64,000 nt of DNA, taken from the NCBI RefSeq assembly GCF_030161475.1, contig NZ_BSUG01000004.1, positions 1-64,000 of the forward strand, read 5' to 3'. The notes beneath the pieces were generated by a model, which was given only the letters and a program-made list of their open reading frames with translations, did not search any database and was not told the origin of the DNA. The position numbers were made by a program, and so were the translations under genes. Shown piece after piece: positions 35,526-45,122 of this stretch. Positions within the stretch are counted from its first letter, which is position 1. The number at the start of each line of letters is the position of its first letter. Origin of the DNA: Tetragenococcus halophilus subsp. flandriensis. Lineage in GTDB: Bacteria; Bacillota; Bacilli; Lactobacillales; Enterococcaceae.

Positions 35526-35957
35526 ATGAAGCGATTCGATAGTTTTGCAAAAATAGTAAGTTTGATTGTTGATCTTATGTTAGCGATATTAGTAATTGTT
35601 GTTTTAATTGCTATGGCAGCAGCGATTTATGATATTTTTACTCATGTATTAACAATGAGTTCAATGAGCGAACTTTATTATGTTATTGAAGAAATCGCCA
35701 CTTGGTTTATTCTTTTAGAAGTATTCTTAATGTTATTGCGTTATGTAAAAGAAGGTCATCATGTGCCGGTACGTTATCTTATTTTAATTGGCATTACAGC
35801 TGTTTCACGGAAGCTTTTGTTAGAGCATGGTGGAGGATTAGATGCTTTAATGTTAGCACTAGCGATCTTAATTTTAGTCCTTGATCTGTTTTTACTAGAA
35901 AAAGTTAATGCTTTTCATACACATAAATCTTCAGAAGAGGAAAAAGATGTTTTTTAA
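35526..35957 (+). CDS. psiE: PsiE family membrane protein
   Basis: A 143-residue protein with four membrane segments, matching the phosphate-starvation-inducible PsiE family: VIEEIATWFILLEVFLMLLR, followed by the conserved VPVRYLILIGITAVSRKLL. The function is unknown even in E. coli. ATG has AAAGGAGG upstream. No Pho box was recognised, and no phosphate genes are near. Single gene with terminator. Confidence 0.88.
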   Translation: MKRFDSFAKIVSLIVDLMLAILVIVVLIAMAAAIYDIFTHVLTMSSMSELYYVIEEIATWFILLEVFLMLLRYVKEGHHVPVRYLILIGITAVSRKLLLEHGGGLDALMLALAILILVLDLFLLEKVNAFHTHKSSEEEKDVF

Positions 35958-35990
35958 TTAAAAAAGATAACAATATGAGCTTAAACTAAA

Positions 35991-36022
35991 AAATCCCTTA
36001 TCAAAAATGATAAGGGGTTTTA
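35991..36022 (+). terminator. psiE terminator
   Basis: A 13-nt stem (AAATCCCTTATCA / TGATAAGGGGTTT, one G-U) with a 4-nt loop, 33 nt after the stop codon. Confidence 0.85.
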
Positions 36023-36029
36023 TCTTTAA

Positions 36030-36234
36030 AAAAAAGGGTAATATCCGTGGATGCCGTTTATTGTCCTGGAGTATTGATCCCGCAAAGTCTAAGCAGGTGG
36101 GTTCCATGGCCAAGGTCTTGAGCTACCAAATGATAAGGCGTGCTACTGACATTGGCACCTAACGGATCCCAATATATCAATAAAAATGTTCGGTCAATAC
36201 TAAAAATGGATAACTCGTACATCACAGAATTCCC
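36030..36234 (-). ncRNA. ssrS: 6S RNA
   Basis: A promoter-mimic RNA that binds RNA polymerase. On the minus strand about 200 nt can fold into one long rod. The 5' GGGAATTCTGTGATG pairs with the 3' GCATCCACGGATATTACCC just before an eight-T run. Further in, GTATTGACC pairs with GGATCAATAC. After an unpaired central region, an inner arm (TGCCAA, GGGATCC) pairs with TTGGCCA and GGAACCC. This is the 6S architecture and length, next to rarA as in Bacillus (bsrA near yrvN). A 64-codon open frame on the same strand has no ribosome site. A covariance scan would settle it. Confidence 0.78.
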
Positions 36235-36240
36235 AAATCT

Positions 36241-36269
36241 ATAGTAGCACAATCTTTCAAATGTGGCAA
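36241..36269 (-). promoter_or_regulatory. Promoter of 6S RNA
   Basis: On the minus strand TTGCCA (36269-36264), a 17-nt spacer and TACTAT (36246-36241), giving a start near 36234. Between this and the rarA stop at 36459 there is only a weak hairpin (36268-36302), and I see no gene. Confidence 0.7.
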
Positions 36270-36458
36270 TAGACAGACACTCATCAACTAGAGGTGTCTA
36301 TTAACATAGTTTTCAATTTTCATCGAAATAAACACATTACCTTAGGGATTTGATGAGATTATTTACAATTAGTTCCATAAGTTTATCATTTATGAGCTTA
36401 TTTTCTTATAAACCCATAACTCAACTATATTAACGAGTTTTATACAGAACAAATGACA

Positions 36459-37730
36459 TTATTTTTTCCAATCATTTAGCTGTTTATAACGCATTGCTAA
36501 TGCTTTTTCGTATTTTCCAGTAGTCTTAGGGTCGTAATAAGTTGTGTTTTTTAACTTATCTGGTAGATACTGTTGATCGACCCAAGCTTCTGGATAATCG
36601 TGAGGATATTGATAATCCACACCACGATTCAAATCTTTAGCTCCTTTATAATGACTATCGCGTAGATGAGCGGGGACGTCCCCAGACTTTCCACTTTGTA
36701 TATCTGCAATTGCTTGGTCTAAAGCTGTATGAGCAGAATTTGATTTAGGCGATAGACATAAATCAACAACAGTTTCAGCTAGCGGGATACGTGCTTCAGG
36801 CAAACCAATTTTTTCAGCAGCAAGGACTGCTTCGACGCAACGAGCGGCAGCTTGAGGATTGGCTAGACCGATATCTTCATAACCAATCACCATTAAACGA
36901 CGACAGATAATCGCTAAATCACCTGCTTCTACTAACCTTGCTAAGTAGTGCAAAGCAGCATCTACATCACTGCCACGAATGGATTTTTGAAAGGCTGAAA
37001 TGACATCATAATGCGCATCGCCGCCTTTGTCATGTGTTAATGCCTTTTTTTGAATACATTCTTCAATAATCGTTAGGGTAATGTGAATCTGCCCATTATC
37101 ATCAGCAGGCGTAGATTTTACAGCTAATTCGAGGCCATTTAATACACTACGTAAATCGCCGTTGGTTGCACGGCATAAATGTAACTTAGCATTTTCATCC
37201 AAAATCACCGGATAGTTTCCGAGGCCACGCTCTTTGTCTGCTAAAGCAAACTCAAGCGCTTGTGCTAAATCTGTTTCACTTAAAGGCAAAACCTCAAAAA
37301 TCTGTGTTCGGCTTCTGATGGCTGGATTAATTGTAATGTAGGGATTTTCTGTTGTAGCACCAATCATGATGATTCGTCCACTTTCCAAATGAGGCAGTAA
37401 AAAATCCTGTTTGGTTTTATCTAAACGATGGACTTCGTCTAATAGTAAAATGACCGTCCCACTCATTTTTGCTTCTTCAGCAACGATTTGTAAGTCTTTT
37501 TTAGTGTCAGTTGCGGCATTAAGCATACGAAAAGCATATTGTGTTGTACCGGCAATAGCACTAGCAATACTTGTTTTTCCAGTACCTGGAGGACCATATA
37601 AAATCATAGATGAAAGCATTTGGGCGTCAATCATTCGGCGGATGATTTTACCTTTTCCAACTAAATGTTGTTGTCCCACAACCTCATTTAAATTTTGCGG
37701 CCGCATCCGATAACTTAGTGGCTGCTGCAT
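36459..37730 (-). CDS. rarA: Replication-associated recombination protein RarA (MgsA)
   Basis: A AAA+ ATPase acting at stalled replication forks, 423 residues. It has the conserved opening PLSYRMRPQNLNEVVGQQHL, Walker A YGPPGTGKTS, Walker B LLLDEVHRLDK, sensor GATTENPY and the C-terminal tetramer region YDVISAFQKSIRGSDVDAAL. I chose the ATG at 37730, preceded by AGAAGGA; a longer open frame of 36 codons upstream has no ribosome site and unrelated sequence. It is divergent from the glycosylase gene and upstream of 6S RNA. Confidence 0.95.
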   Translation of the reverse strand: MQQPLSYRMRPQNLNEVVGQQHLVGKGKIIRRMIDAQMLSSMILYGPPGTGKTSIASAIAGTTQYAFRMLNAATDTKKDLQIVAEEAKMSGTVILLLDEVHRLDKTKQDFLLPHLESGRIIMIGATTENPYITINPAIRSRTQIFEVLPLSETDLAQALEFALADKERGLGNYPVILDENAKLHLCRATNGDLRSVLNGLELAVKSTPADDNGQIHITLTIIEECIQKKALTHDKGGDAHYDVISAFQKSIRGSDVDAALHYLARLVEAGDLAIICRRLMVIGYEDIGLANPQAAARCVEAVLAAEKIGLPEARIPLAETVVDLCLSPKSNSAHTALDQAIADIQSGKSGDVPAHLRDSHYKGAKDLNRGVDYQYPHDYPEAWVDQQYLPDKLKNTTYYDPKTTGKYEKALAMRYKQLNDWKK

Positions 37731-37869
37731 GTTTATCCTTCTTTCTTTTTTCATTGCTGATAGTATAACATATGAATACCTAGTGATTAATTTAAACGAG
37801 TTTATTTCAATAAAATAAAAGGATGGCATGAACTCCATGTTTTGTGTATGATGACATTAGGTGATAGCA

Positions 37870-38508
37870 ATGAATGAGACAATAAAAATTTTTGAAACAG
37901 CCTCAACGGTCGATATTGCTCGTTTTTTAGTGGGGATGTATCTTGAACACGATACACCAGAAGGAAAACTAGGAGGGTATATTGTTGACTGTGAGGCTTA
38001 CTTAGGCCCTGATGATATGGCGGCTCATAGTTATGGAATGAGAAAAACACCTAGACTACAAGCAATGTATCAAAGGCCCGGGACGATTTATTTATATACT
38101 ATGCATACGCATTTGATTTTAAATATGGTTACACAAGATGAGGGCATGCCACAAGGGGTGATGATCCGAGCGATCGAACCTGTAGATGGAAAAGAACAGA
38201 TGGAAAAAAGACGAGCTAAAATAGGACGCGAGGTCTCCAATGGGCCAGGAAAATTAGTGGAAGCTTTAGGAATACCTAAAAGCCTTTATGGTCAATCTAT
38301 TTTCTCTAGTGATCTACATTTAGTGCCTGAAAAGCGTAAAACGCCTAAAAAAATAGCAGAGCTTCCGCGTGTAGGAATCCCAAATAAAGGGGAATGGACG
38401 GATATGCCTTTGCGTTTTGTCGCCAGTGGCAACCCATATATAACAAAAATCCGGCGCCAACAAATTGACTCTGACAGTGGTTGGCAAAAAGAAAATGATA
38501 ATGACTAG
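37870..38508 (+). CDS. DNA-3-methyladenine glycosylase (AAG/MPG family)
   Basis: Excises alkylated purines from DNA (base excision repair), 212 residues, the usual size. Hallmarks are LGGYIVDCEAYLGPDDMAAH (with the catalytic Glu in DCEAY), RPGTIYLYTMH and the late NGPGKLVEALGI. The ATG at 37870 has AGGTGA 5 nt upstream. It reads into prmA with 20 nt between, so glycosylase-prmA-rsmE probably form one operon. Confidence 0.93.
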   Translation: MNETIKIFETASTVDIARFLVGMYLEHDTPEGKLGGYIVDCEAYLGPDDMAAHSYGMRKTPRLQAMYQRPGTIYLYTMHTHLILNMVTQDEGMPQGVMIRAIEPVDGKEQMEKRRAKIGREVSNGPGKLVEALGIPKSLYGQSIFSSDLHLVPEKRKTPKKIAELPRVGIPNKGEWTDMPLRFVASGNPYITKIRRQQIDSDSGWQKENDND

Positions 38509-38528
38509 TGATTGGAGGTTTGTCACAG

Positions 38529-39476
38529 ATGAAATGGAATGAAGTAAGCGTTGAAACTGCTAGTGAAGCTGTTGAAGCCGTTGCAAATATTTTAATGGAA
38601 GCAGGAGCCAGTGGCGTAGCTATTGAAGATAGTAAGGATATTGAAAATTTTCATACTGACAGCTTTGGCGAAGTGATTGATGCTGAAATGATTAGCTCTT
38701 TAAATGAAGGGGCTTATGTTAAAGCTTATTTTCCAGAAACAATCTTTGTCCCAGAAATTTTACCTAGGATTAAGGAAAGAATTGCGGAGTTACCAGATTT
38801 TGGGCTTTCGGTTGGTAAAAATGAAATAGAGGTAACAGAAGTTGAAGAAAAAAATTGGGCTACAGCTTGGAAAAAATATTATCATCCCGTTCGGATTTCG
38901 CGTTTTTTAACTATTAAACCCAGTTGGGAAGATTATCAAACGACAGATCCAAAAGAGCAAGTGATTGACTTAGATCCAGGCATGGCTTTTGGCACAGGCA
39001 CTCATCCTACGACCCGTTTAACTTTACAAGCTTTAGAGACGGTTTTGCGTGGTAATGAAACGGTGCTTGATGTAGGTGCAGGTTCTGGTGTATTAAGTAT
39101 TGCCTCAAGTTTTTTAGGTGCAGGAGAAGTTTTCGCTTACGATTTGGATGAAGTCGCTGTTAAAGCGGCCAAAGAAAATCTCGCACTTAATCCATCTGCA
39201 CAAAATATTCAGGTAAAAGCCAATGACTTATTGCAAAATGTGGACAAAGAAGCTGATATCATTGTTGCCAATATTTTAGCTGATATTATTATTAAAATGT
39301 TACCAGATGCTTGGCGATTATTAAAAACAGATGGCACATTGATCGTCTCAGGAATCATCGAGGCAAAAAAACGAAGTGTGTTGGAGGCAATGCAGGCACA
39401 AGGCTTTGTTTTAGACCAAACTTTTCAGCAAAAAGATTGGTATGCTTTAACCTTCAAAAAAGTGGAGGAAGTTTAA
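38529..39476 (+). CDS. prmA: Ribosomal protein L11 methyltransferase PrmA
   Basis: Trimethylates ribosomal protein L11, 315 residues. An N-terminal substrate-recognition domain (MKWNEVSVETASEAVEAVAN) precedes the SAM domain: DLDPGMAFGTGTHPTT, VLDVGAGSGVLSIAS and IVANILADII. The start at 38529 has GGAGG 10 nt upstream, slightly long. Its stop is immediately followed by the rsmE start codon, so the two are translationally coupled. Confidence 0.95.
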   Translation: MKWNEVSVETASEAVEAVANILMEAGASGVAIEDSKDIENFHTDSFGEVIDAEMISSLNEGAYVKAYFPETIFVPEILPRIKERIAELPDFGLSVGKNEIEVTEVEEKNWATAWKKYYHPVRISRFLTIKPSWEDYQTTDPKEQVIDLDPGMAFGTGTHPTTRLTLQALETVLRGNETVLDVGAGSGVLSIASSFLGAGEVFAYDLDEVAVKAAKENLALNPSAQNIQVKANDLLQNVDKEADIIVANILADIIIKMLPDAWRLLKTDGTLIVSGIIEAKKRSVLEAMQAQGFVLDQTFQQKDWYALTFKKVEEV

Positions 39477-40232
39477 ATGCAACGTTATTTTACTGATGAA
39501 ACTTATAAAGAAAAAAACAGCTATCGTATAAGTGGAGAGGCTTATCATCATATCATTCATGTAATGCGTATGAAAGAAGGCGCAAAGCTCTACCTTGTTT
39601 TTTCTAATCAAGTGACGATTCAAGCTGAAATTACAGCCGTTAACGATCAAGAGGTGACCGTTAAAGAAATTGCTAAGGAAAAACAAGAAAAAGAACTGCC
39701 ACTAGCAGTAACGATTGCTTGTGGTTATCCTAAAGGAAATAAATTTGACTGGATTGTACAAAAGGCAACTGAGTTGGGAGCAGCTGAATTTATCGGTTTT
39801 CCAGCAGAAACTTCGGTGGTTAAATGGGATCAAAAAAAGTTAGCGAAAAAACAAGAACGTTTGACTAAAATTACCCAAGAAGCTGCTGAACAATCCCAAC
39901 GAAACGTTCTTCCTGAAGTTACACTTTTAGCTAGTATGCAGGAGCTGTTGGCAACTTTTTCTCAATTTGATCATATTTTGGTTGCCTATGAAGAATCGGC
40001 TAAACAAGATGAAACAGCAACCTTGGCCCGTTTGCTAGAAAAAGTACAAGCTAACAGTCGGGTGCTTGCTATTTTCGGCCCTGAAGGCGGATTTTCCGAA
40101 AAAGAGATTGAAAACTTTACACAGAATCAAGCAGTACTTTGTGGATTAGGGCCTAGGATCTTACGAGCAGAAACGGCGCCGTTATACTTATTAAGTGCAG
40201 TTAGTTATCATTTAGAACTACTTAAGCAATAG
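39477..40232 (+). CDS. rsmE: 16S rRNA (uracil-1498-N3)-methyltransferase RsmE
   Basis: Methylates U1498 of 16S rRNA, 251 residues with the SPOUT knot. Diagnostic motifs: IACGYPKGNKFDWIVQKATE, the SAM-binding GPEGGFSEKEI and LGPRILRAETAPLYLLS. It directly abuts prmA, with GGAGGAAG inside the prmA end. Last gene before the relA promoter. Confidence 0.95.
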   Translation: MQRYFTDETYKEKNSYRISGEAYHHIIHVMRMKEGAKLYLVFSNQVTIQAEITAVNDQEVTVKEIAKEKQEKELPLAVTIACGYPKGNKFDWIVQKATELGAAEFIGFPAETSVVKWDQKKLAKKQERLTKITQEAAEQSQRNVLPEVTLLASMQELLATFSQFDHILVAYEESAKQDETATLARLLEKVQANSRVLAIFGPEGGFSEKEIENFTQNQAVLCGLGPRILRAETAPLYLLSAVSYHLELLKQ

Positions 40233-40241
40233 AGTGAATAT

Positions 40242-40271
40242 TTGAAAAAAATATATCAATTATTGTATAAT
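40242..40271 (+). promoter_or_regulatory. relA promoter
   Basis: TTGAAA (40242-40247), an 18-nt spacer and TATAAT (40266-40271). A start near 40278 gives a leader of about 124 nt that includes the hairpin at 40359-40385. Confidence 0.72.
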
Positions 40272-40358
40272 ATAGTTGATAAATGGCAAGAGCGAGCCCT
40301 ATTTAATGAGGTGTTTGCTTTGTTGTCTTTTCTTCTTTTGTATATAAATAAGTAAAGT

Positions 40359-40385
40359 GTCTGGGTTAAAGACCCAGACCTTTTT
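40359..40385 (+). terminator. Intrinsic terminator in the relA leader (possible attenuator)
   Basis: A perfect 8-bp GC-rich stem (GTCTGGGT / ACCCAGAC) with a 5-nt loop, then C and five T. It lies 16 nt before the relA start, between promoter and ribosome site. I found no rival antiterminator stem by eye. Confidence 0.75.
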
Positions 40386-40401
40386 AACAAGGAGGGTCAA
40401 T

Positions 40402-42615
40402 ATGGCAAAAGATAGTGTGATATCGGGAGCTAGCGTGATCAAATTAGTTTCCTATTATATGAGTGACGAACATACTGCTTTTGTAAGAAAAGCCTATGAA
40501 TATGCAGTAGATGCACATAAAGATCAATATCGTAAATCAGGAGAACCTTACATCATTCACCCTATTCAAGTAGCAGGTATCTTAGCTGAGTTACATATGG
40601 ACCCACATACGATTGCAGTTGGTTTTTTACATGATGTTGTCGAAGATACTGATGTGACTTTAGATGATTTGAAAAACGAATTTGGTAATGACGTAGGGAT
40701 GATTGTTGATGGTGTGACTAAACTGGGGAAAATCAAATACAAATCGCATGAAGAACAATTGGCGGAAAATCATCGGAAAATGCTTTTAGCTATGGCACAA
40801 GATCTGCGTGTGATTATGGTGAAACTAGCTGACCGTCTTCATAATATGCGTACACTAAAACATCTAAGAGATGATAAACAAAGAAGGATCGCTAGAGAAA
40901 CCCTTGAAATTTATGCTCCTTTAGCTGACCGTTTAGGGATCAGTCGCATCAAATGGGAGTTAGAAGATTTATCCCTACGTTATTTAAACCCTAAACAATA
41001 TTATCGTATTGTTCATTTGATGCAATCTAAACGAGATGAACGAGAAAAATATGTGAAACAGGCGGTAGAAGAAATCCGTATTGCGACAGAAGACTTAGAT
41101 ATTTATGCGGAAATCTATGGACGCCCTAAACACATTTATTCTGTTTATCGGAAAATGGTCGATAAGAAGAAGCAGTTTGATGAAATTTATGATTTATTAG
41201 CGATTCGAGTGATCGTTGATTCGATCAAAGATTGTTATGCTGTGTTAGGTGCTATTCATACCAAATGGAAACCGATGCCTGGTCGTTTTAAAGATTACAT
41301 CGCTATGCCTAAAGCAAATATGTACCAATCGATCCATACTACAGTTATCGGTCCTAACGGTAACCCAGTTGAAATCCAAATACGAACACACCAAATGCAT
41401 GAAATCGCTGAATTTGGTGTAGCTGCGCATTGGGCATATAAAGAAGGACATACAGAAGAAATTCAGCCAGATGAAATGACAAAGCAAGTCAGCTGGTTTA
41501 AAGAACTATTAGAATTACAGGATGAAAGCTTTGACGCCTCTGATTTTATGGAAGGTGTTAAAGGAGATATTTTCAGTGATAAGGTGTATGTATTTACGCC
41601 TAAAGGAGATGTTTCTGAATTACCGAAAGGTTCGGGTCCTTTAGATTTTGCTTATCATGTCCATACAGATATTGGTAATAAAACTGTGGGAGCAAAAATT
41701 AATGGAAAAATGGTGCAGCTTGATTATAATTTAAAAAATGGTGATATTGTAGAAATATTAACGTCCCCTAACTCTTTTGGTCCTAGTCGAGATTGGTTAA
41801 AATTTGTTGCGACAAGTAAAGCTAAAAATAAGATCAAGCGTTTCTTTAAGGCCCAAGATCGTGATGAGAATATCGAAAAAGGGCATAATCTATTGGTCAA
41901 AACATTACAAGAAATGAATTTTTCAGCCAAAGAGATTCTTTCAAAAAGCAAAATCCAAGAAGCTTTAGAAAGATATAATTATCACTCAGAAGATGATTTA
42001 TACGCAGCAGTTGGTTTTGGTGAAATGAGTCCAACGACCTTAGCAAATCGTTTAACTGAAAATGAGCGACGTCAACAACAAGAAGCAGAAGAAAAACAAC
42101 GTGTGCAAGATATGGTCAATAATGGGCCTAAAAAAGAAACAGAAAAAATGAAGATACGCCATGACGGCGGTGTAGTCATTCAAGGCGTAGAAAATCTGTT
42201 GATTCGTATCAGCCATTGTTGTAATCCAGTACCAGGCGATGACATCGTTGGTTATATTACCAAGGGCCGTGGTGTATCTATTCATAGAAAAGATTGCCCG
42301 AATGTGCAAAATTCATCGCAAATGCAAGACCGTTTAATCGAAGTGGAATGGGAAGATACTAGTAATACTAGTAAAGAATATGATGCAGAAATCGAAGTTC
42401 ATGGCTATGATCGTTCTTCATTGTTAAATGATATTTTACAAGCAGCAAGTTCACAAAACCATCGAATTATTAATGTAGAAGCACATTCTAATAAAGAAAA
42501 AACAGCAACGATTCGGATTACTGTTTCGATTAAAAATCTTTCACATTTACAATCCATTGTAGATAAAATAAAACAAGTTCCGGATATATATAGTGTCCAT
42601 CGTTTGAAAGGATAG
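40402..42615 (+). CDS. relA: Bifunctional (p)ppGpp synthetase/hydrolase RelA (Rsh)
   Basis: The stringent-response enzyme, 737 residues with full Rsh layout. The HD hydrolase ([29 protein letters not shown]) looks intact, and so does the synthetase ([22 protein letters not shown]). A TGS domain follows ([20 protein letters not shown]), then a zinc-finger region ([19 protein letters not shown]) and a C-terminal ACT domain. Both activities are therefore expected. The start at 40402 follows AAGGAGGG; a 45-nt longer frame begins inside the leader hairpin and is not used. Followed by dtd after 4 nt. Confidence 0.97.
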   Translation: MAKDSVISGASVIKLVSYYMSDEHTAFVRKAYEYAVDAHKDQYRKSGEPYIIHPIQVAGILAELHMDPHTIAVGFLHDVVEDTDVTLDDLKNEFGNDVGMIVDGVTKLGKIKYKSHEEQLAENHRKMLLAMAQDLRVIMVKLADRLHNMRTLKHLRDDKQRRIARETLEIYAPLADRLGISRIKWELEDLSLRYLNPKQYYRIVHLMQSKRDEREKYVKQAVEEIRIATEDLDIYAEIYGRPKHIYSVYRKMVDKKKQFDEIYDLLAIRVIVDSIKDCYAVLGAIHTKWKPMPGRFKDYIAMPKANMYQSIHTTVIGPNGNPVEIQIRTHQMHEIAEFGVAAHWAYKEGHTEEIQPDEMTKQVSWFKELLELQDESFDASDFMEGVKGDIFSDKVYVFTPKGDVSELPKGSGPLDFAYHVHTDIGNKTVGAKINGKMVQLDYNLKNGDIVEILTSPNSFGPSRDWLKFVATSKAKNKIKRFFKAQDRDENIEKGHNLLVKTLQEMNFSAKEILSKSKIQEALERYNYHSEDDLYAAVGFGEMSPTTLANRLTENERRQQQEAEEKQRVQDMVNNGPKKETEKMKIRHDGGVVIQGVENLLIRISHCCNPVPGDDIVGYITKGRGVSIHRKDCPNVQNSSQMQDRLIEVEWEDTSNTSKEYDAEIEVHGYDRSSLLNDILQAASSQNHRIINVEAHSNKEKTATIRITVSIKNLSHLQSIVDKIKQVPDIYSVHRLKG

Positions 42616-42619
42616 AGGT

Positions 42620-43069
42620 ATGAAAGCAGTAGTGCAAAGAGTAAAAAGTGCGCATGTTACGGTTGATGAAAAAATCCTAGGTGAAATCGGTCAAGGTTTT
42701 ATGATCCTATTGGGGATTCATGAAGAAGACACCCAGGAAGATGTAGCATATTTAGTAAAAAAGATATCAAAACTGCGTGTTTTTGAAGATGAAAATGGGA
42801 AATTAAATTTAAGTATTGATGCAGTTGGCGGTAGTATTTTAAGTGTTTCGCAGTTTACTTTGTATGCCGATACAAAAAAAGGCAATCGCCCGAGCTTTAT
42901 TCAAGCGGCAAAGCCGGAAACAGCAGTTCCTTTATATGAAGCTTTTAATGATGGCTTAAGCCAACAAGGGATTCCTGTAGTAACGGGTGAGTTTGGTGCA
43001 GATATGCAAATTTCTTTAGTAAATGATGGTCCAGTCACTATTATTTATGATACTAGAGAAAATAAATAG
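42620..43069 (+). CDS. dtd: D-aminoacyl-tRNA deacylase Dtd
   Basis: Hydrolyses D-amino acids (and glycine from tRNA-Ala) mischarged onto tRNA, 149 residues. The two signature motifs are [19 protein letters not shown] and [11 protein letters not shown]. It starts 4 nt after relA with AGGATAGAGG upstream. The relA-dtd pair is conserved in Firmicutes. A terminator follows. Confidence 0.96.
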   Translation: MKAVVQRVKSAHVTVDEKILGEIGQGFMILLGIHEEDTQEDVAYLVKKISKLRVFEDENGKLNLSIDAVGGSILSVSQFTLYADTKKGNRPSFIQAAKPETAVPLYEAFNDGLSQQGIPVVTGEFGADMQISLVNDGPVTIIYDTRENK

Positions 43070-43083
43070 ATATTTTTTAAAGT

Positions 43084-43143
43084 AAAATCTAGTGTTGCTA
43101 TTAAGAAGTTATTTTTCTTGTTTTAGCAACGCTAGGTTTTTTA
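43084..43143 (+). terminator. relA-dtd terminator
   Basis: A 17-bp stem (AAAATCTAGTGTTGCTA against TAGCAACGCTAGGTTTT, G-U pairs) with a 23-nt loop and T run. Confidence 0.82.
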
Positions 43144-43182
43144 TTTTATGAATAAAACATGTATTTTTCTTCGCAAAAATAT

Positions 43183-43211
43183 TTGTAAGCGCTTTATGAT
43201 TGTGAGATAAT
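43183..43211 (+). promoter_or_regulatory. pckA promoter with overlapping cre site
   Basis: TTGTAA (43183-43188), a 17-nt spacer and GATAAT (43206-43211). A cre-like sequence TGTAAGCGCTTTAT (43184-43197) covers the -35 box and matches the CcpA consensus TGWAANCGNTNWCA at nearly all fixed positions. CcpA binding here should block initiation when a preferred sugar is present. Confidence 0.78.
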
Positions 43212-43284
43212 AAAGTGGCAGGGGAAATTTCCCTTTATATAAACGTATTTATTTTATTTACAATGAAAGGAGTTTCGATTATTT

Positions 43285-44934
43285 ATGGCAACTATTGGAA
43301 GGTTTGATCGTAGTGAAGTTAAAAAGGAAAATCAATTATTTTCACGATTTAAAACATTAGTGGAAACAGCTTTTTATGGGAACAATGTGACAAAAATCAC
43401 AAAATTAAAAAAAGCTTATCATTTGGCTACACAAGCTTCTGGGACGGTTGTTACGGATTTACCGGTAAAGCATACTAGTGATTTAGGACTACCTGAAGAG
43501 GCTAAGATGCTTATTTTTAATGATGGGAAAATCGTGGGAAGAACAGCAGCAGCACGTGTAGTTATCGGTCATCCTGGGGTTGATTCTGATTATTATCAAG
43601 GGATATTAAGAGAGGCGCTATATCAATCAAGAAAACAGAACTTTTATACAGCCGATGTTGTGGTTGGTCTTGATGAAAAGTTCATGGTCAAAAGTCATCT
43701 GATGCTGCCAGAAGGATTTGAAAATAATCTTTATTCTTATTTATTGAATTTCCAAATGGCAAATGAACAGTGGCAGAAACGTTATGAAGACTCTGTTTCT
43801 TATGATGAAAATGACATCTACCTTTTTGCTGATCCTAATTGGCAACATCCAGATTTTCCTTTTGGCTTAGCTTTGTTTGACCCTGAGCATAATGTAGCTG
43901 CTATTTTAGGTTTACGTTATTTTGGTGAATTGAAAAAAGGAACACTAACACTTGCTTGGGCAACAGCTCATCGTAATAATTTTGTAGCTTGTCATGGTGG
44001 GATCAAGCAATATCAACTCCCCGAAGGTAAGAAATATACAATGGCTGCCTTTGGTCTTTCTGGTTCAGGAAAATCAACGATTACTTTAACCCAACACGGT
44101 GGAAAATATAAAGTAGATGTTTTGCATGATGACGCTTTTGTTATTAACCGTGATACAGGTTCCACGATTGCATTAGAGCCTGCTTATTTTGATAAGGTGC
44201 AGGATTATCCGTTAACTCATGATACAGTTGATTACTACTTAACCATGCAAAATGTTGGCGCCACAAAAGATAAGGAAGGTAAGACGGTTCCGGTTTTACA
44301 AGATATTAGAAATGGCAACGGACGTACCGTTAAATCACGTTATGTTACAAAAAACCGAGTAGATGCATTAGATCATAGTTTAGATGCTGTTTTTTGGATT
44401 ATGAAAGATGATAGCTTACCGCCTGTAGTAAAAGTGGAAGACCCAGTTTTAGCTGCAGTTTTTGGCTTAACACTTGCGACGAAGCGATCGACAGCAGAAA
44501 ATGTTGTAGGCGATGTAGATTTGAATCAGCTGGTTATTGAGCCTTATGCTGATCCGTTTCGTGCTTATCCTTTAGCAGAGGATTATCGTAATTTCCGGGA
44601 TTTATTTAATAAAAATCAAACAGACTGCTATATTTTAAACACAGATGCCTTTAATGATAGAGATATTACTCCGCAAGTTACTTTATCCAGTATCGAAAAA
44701 ATTATTACAGGACAAGCAACTTTCGAACAATTTGGTCCGATTAAGGAAATGTCTTATTTACCAATAGAAGGTTATGAGCTGGACTTTAATAATGAAGAAT
44801 ATATAAACGACATCAACGCTCGCTTACAAAATCGTTTAGACTTCATTTTAAAGGAAAATAATACAAATGAAGGTTATGATGCTTTGCCTAAAGAAACAGA
44901 AGAAATGATACGTCAAGTAATAAACGAATTGTAG
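43285..44934 (+). CDS. pckA: Phosphoenolpyruvate carboxykinase (ATP)
   Basis: Interconverts oxaloacetate and phosphoenolpyruvate with ATP, 549 residues. Family marks: LHDDAFVI, the P-loop GLSGSGKST (more often GLSGTGKTT), MQNVGATKDKEG and NGNGRTVKSRY. In lactic acid bacteria without a full TCA cycle, the enzyme serves gluconeogenesis or malate/citrate use. ATG 43285 follows AAAGGAG at a 12-14 nt spacing. The cre site over the -35 box indicates catabolite repression. Single gene with its own terminator. Confidence 0.92.
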   Translation: MATIGRFDRSEVKKENQLFSRFKTLVETAFYGNNVTKITKLKKAYHLATQASGTVVTDLPVKHTSDLGLPEEAKMLIFNDGKIVGRTAAARVVIGHPGVDSDYYQGILREALYQSRKQNFYTADVVVGLDEKFMVKSHLMLPEGFENNLYSYLLNFQMANEQWQKRYEDSVSYDENDIYLFADPNWQHPDFPFGLALFDPEHNVAAILGLRYFGELKKGTLTLAWATAHRNNFVACHGGIKQYQLPEGKKYTMAAFGLSGSGKSTITLTQHGGKYKVDVLHDDAFVINRDTGSTIALEPAYFDKVQDYPLTHDTVDYYLTMQNVGATKDKEGKTVPVLQDIRNGNGRTVKSRYVTKNRVDALDHSLDAVFWIMKDDSLPPVVKVEDPVLAAVFGLTLATKRSTAENVVGDVDLNQLVIEPYADPFRAYPLAEDYRNFRDLFNKNQTDCYILNTDAFNDRDITPQVTLSSIEKIITGQATFEQFGPIKEMSYLPIEGYELDFNNEEYINDINARLQNRLDFILKENNTNEGYDALPKETEEMIRQVINEL

Positions 44935-44947
44935 TTAAAGTAATAGT

Positions 44948-44988
44948 AAACTGGTAATTAACTTTAATTGTTAATTACCAGTTTTTTT
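44948..44988 (+). terminator. pckA terminator
   Basis: A perfect 14-15 bp stem (AAACTGGTAATTAAC / GTTAATTACCAGTTT) with a 7-nt loop and seven T. Confidence 0.92.
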
Positions 44989-45122
44989 GTGACAAAAAAA
45001 GCTTTTGTATATTACCACTTAATATTTATGCGAATAAATAAACTCACACTTTACAAAAGAGTGAAAAAATGTTAAGGTATACTTAATCTGAAAATTGAAG
45101 GGAGGCAAGAGGAGGGTTGAAT

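Noticed and set aside
36058-36252. 64-codon open frame on the minus strand
   Set aside because: It lies inside the predicted 6S RNA, has no ribosome site and no protein-like composition.
37730-37838. N-terminal extension of rarA by 36 codons
   Set aside because: The extension has no ribosome site and does not fit the family; AGAAGGA precedes the ATG at 37730.
40283-40306. Seven-codon leader peptide (MARASPI) in the relA leader
   Set aside because: There is no ribosome site and no codon bias that would point to attenuation by translation.
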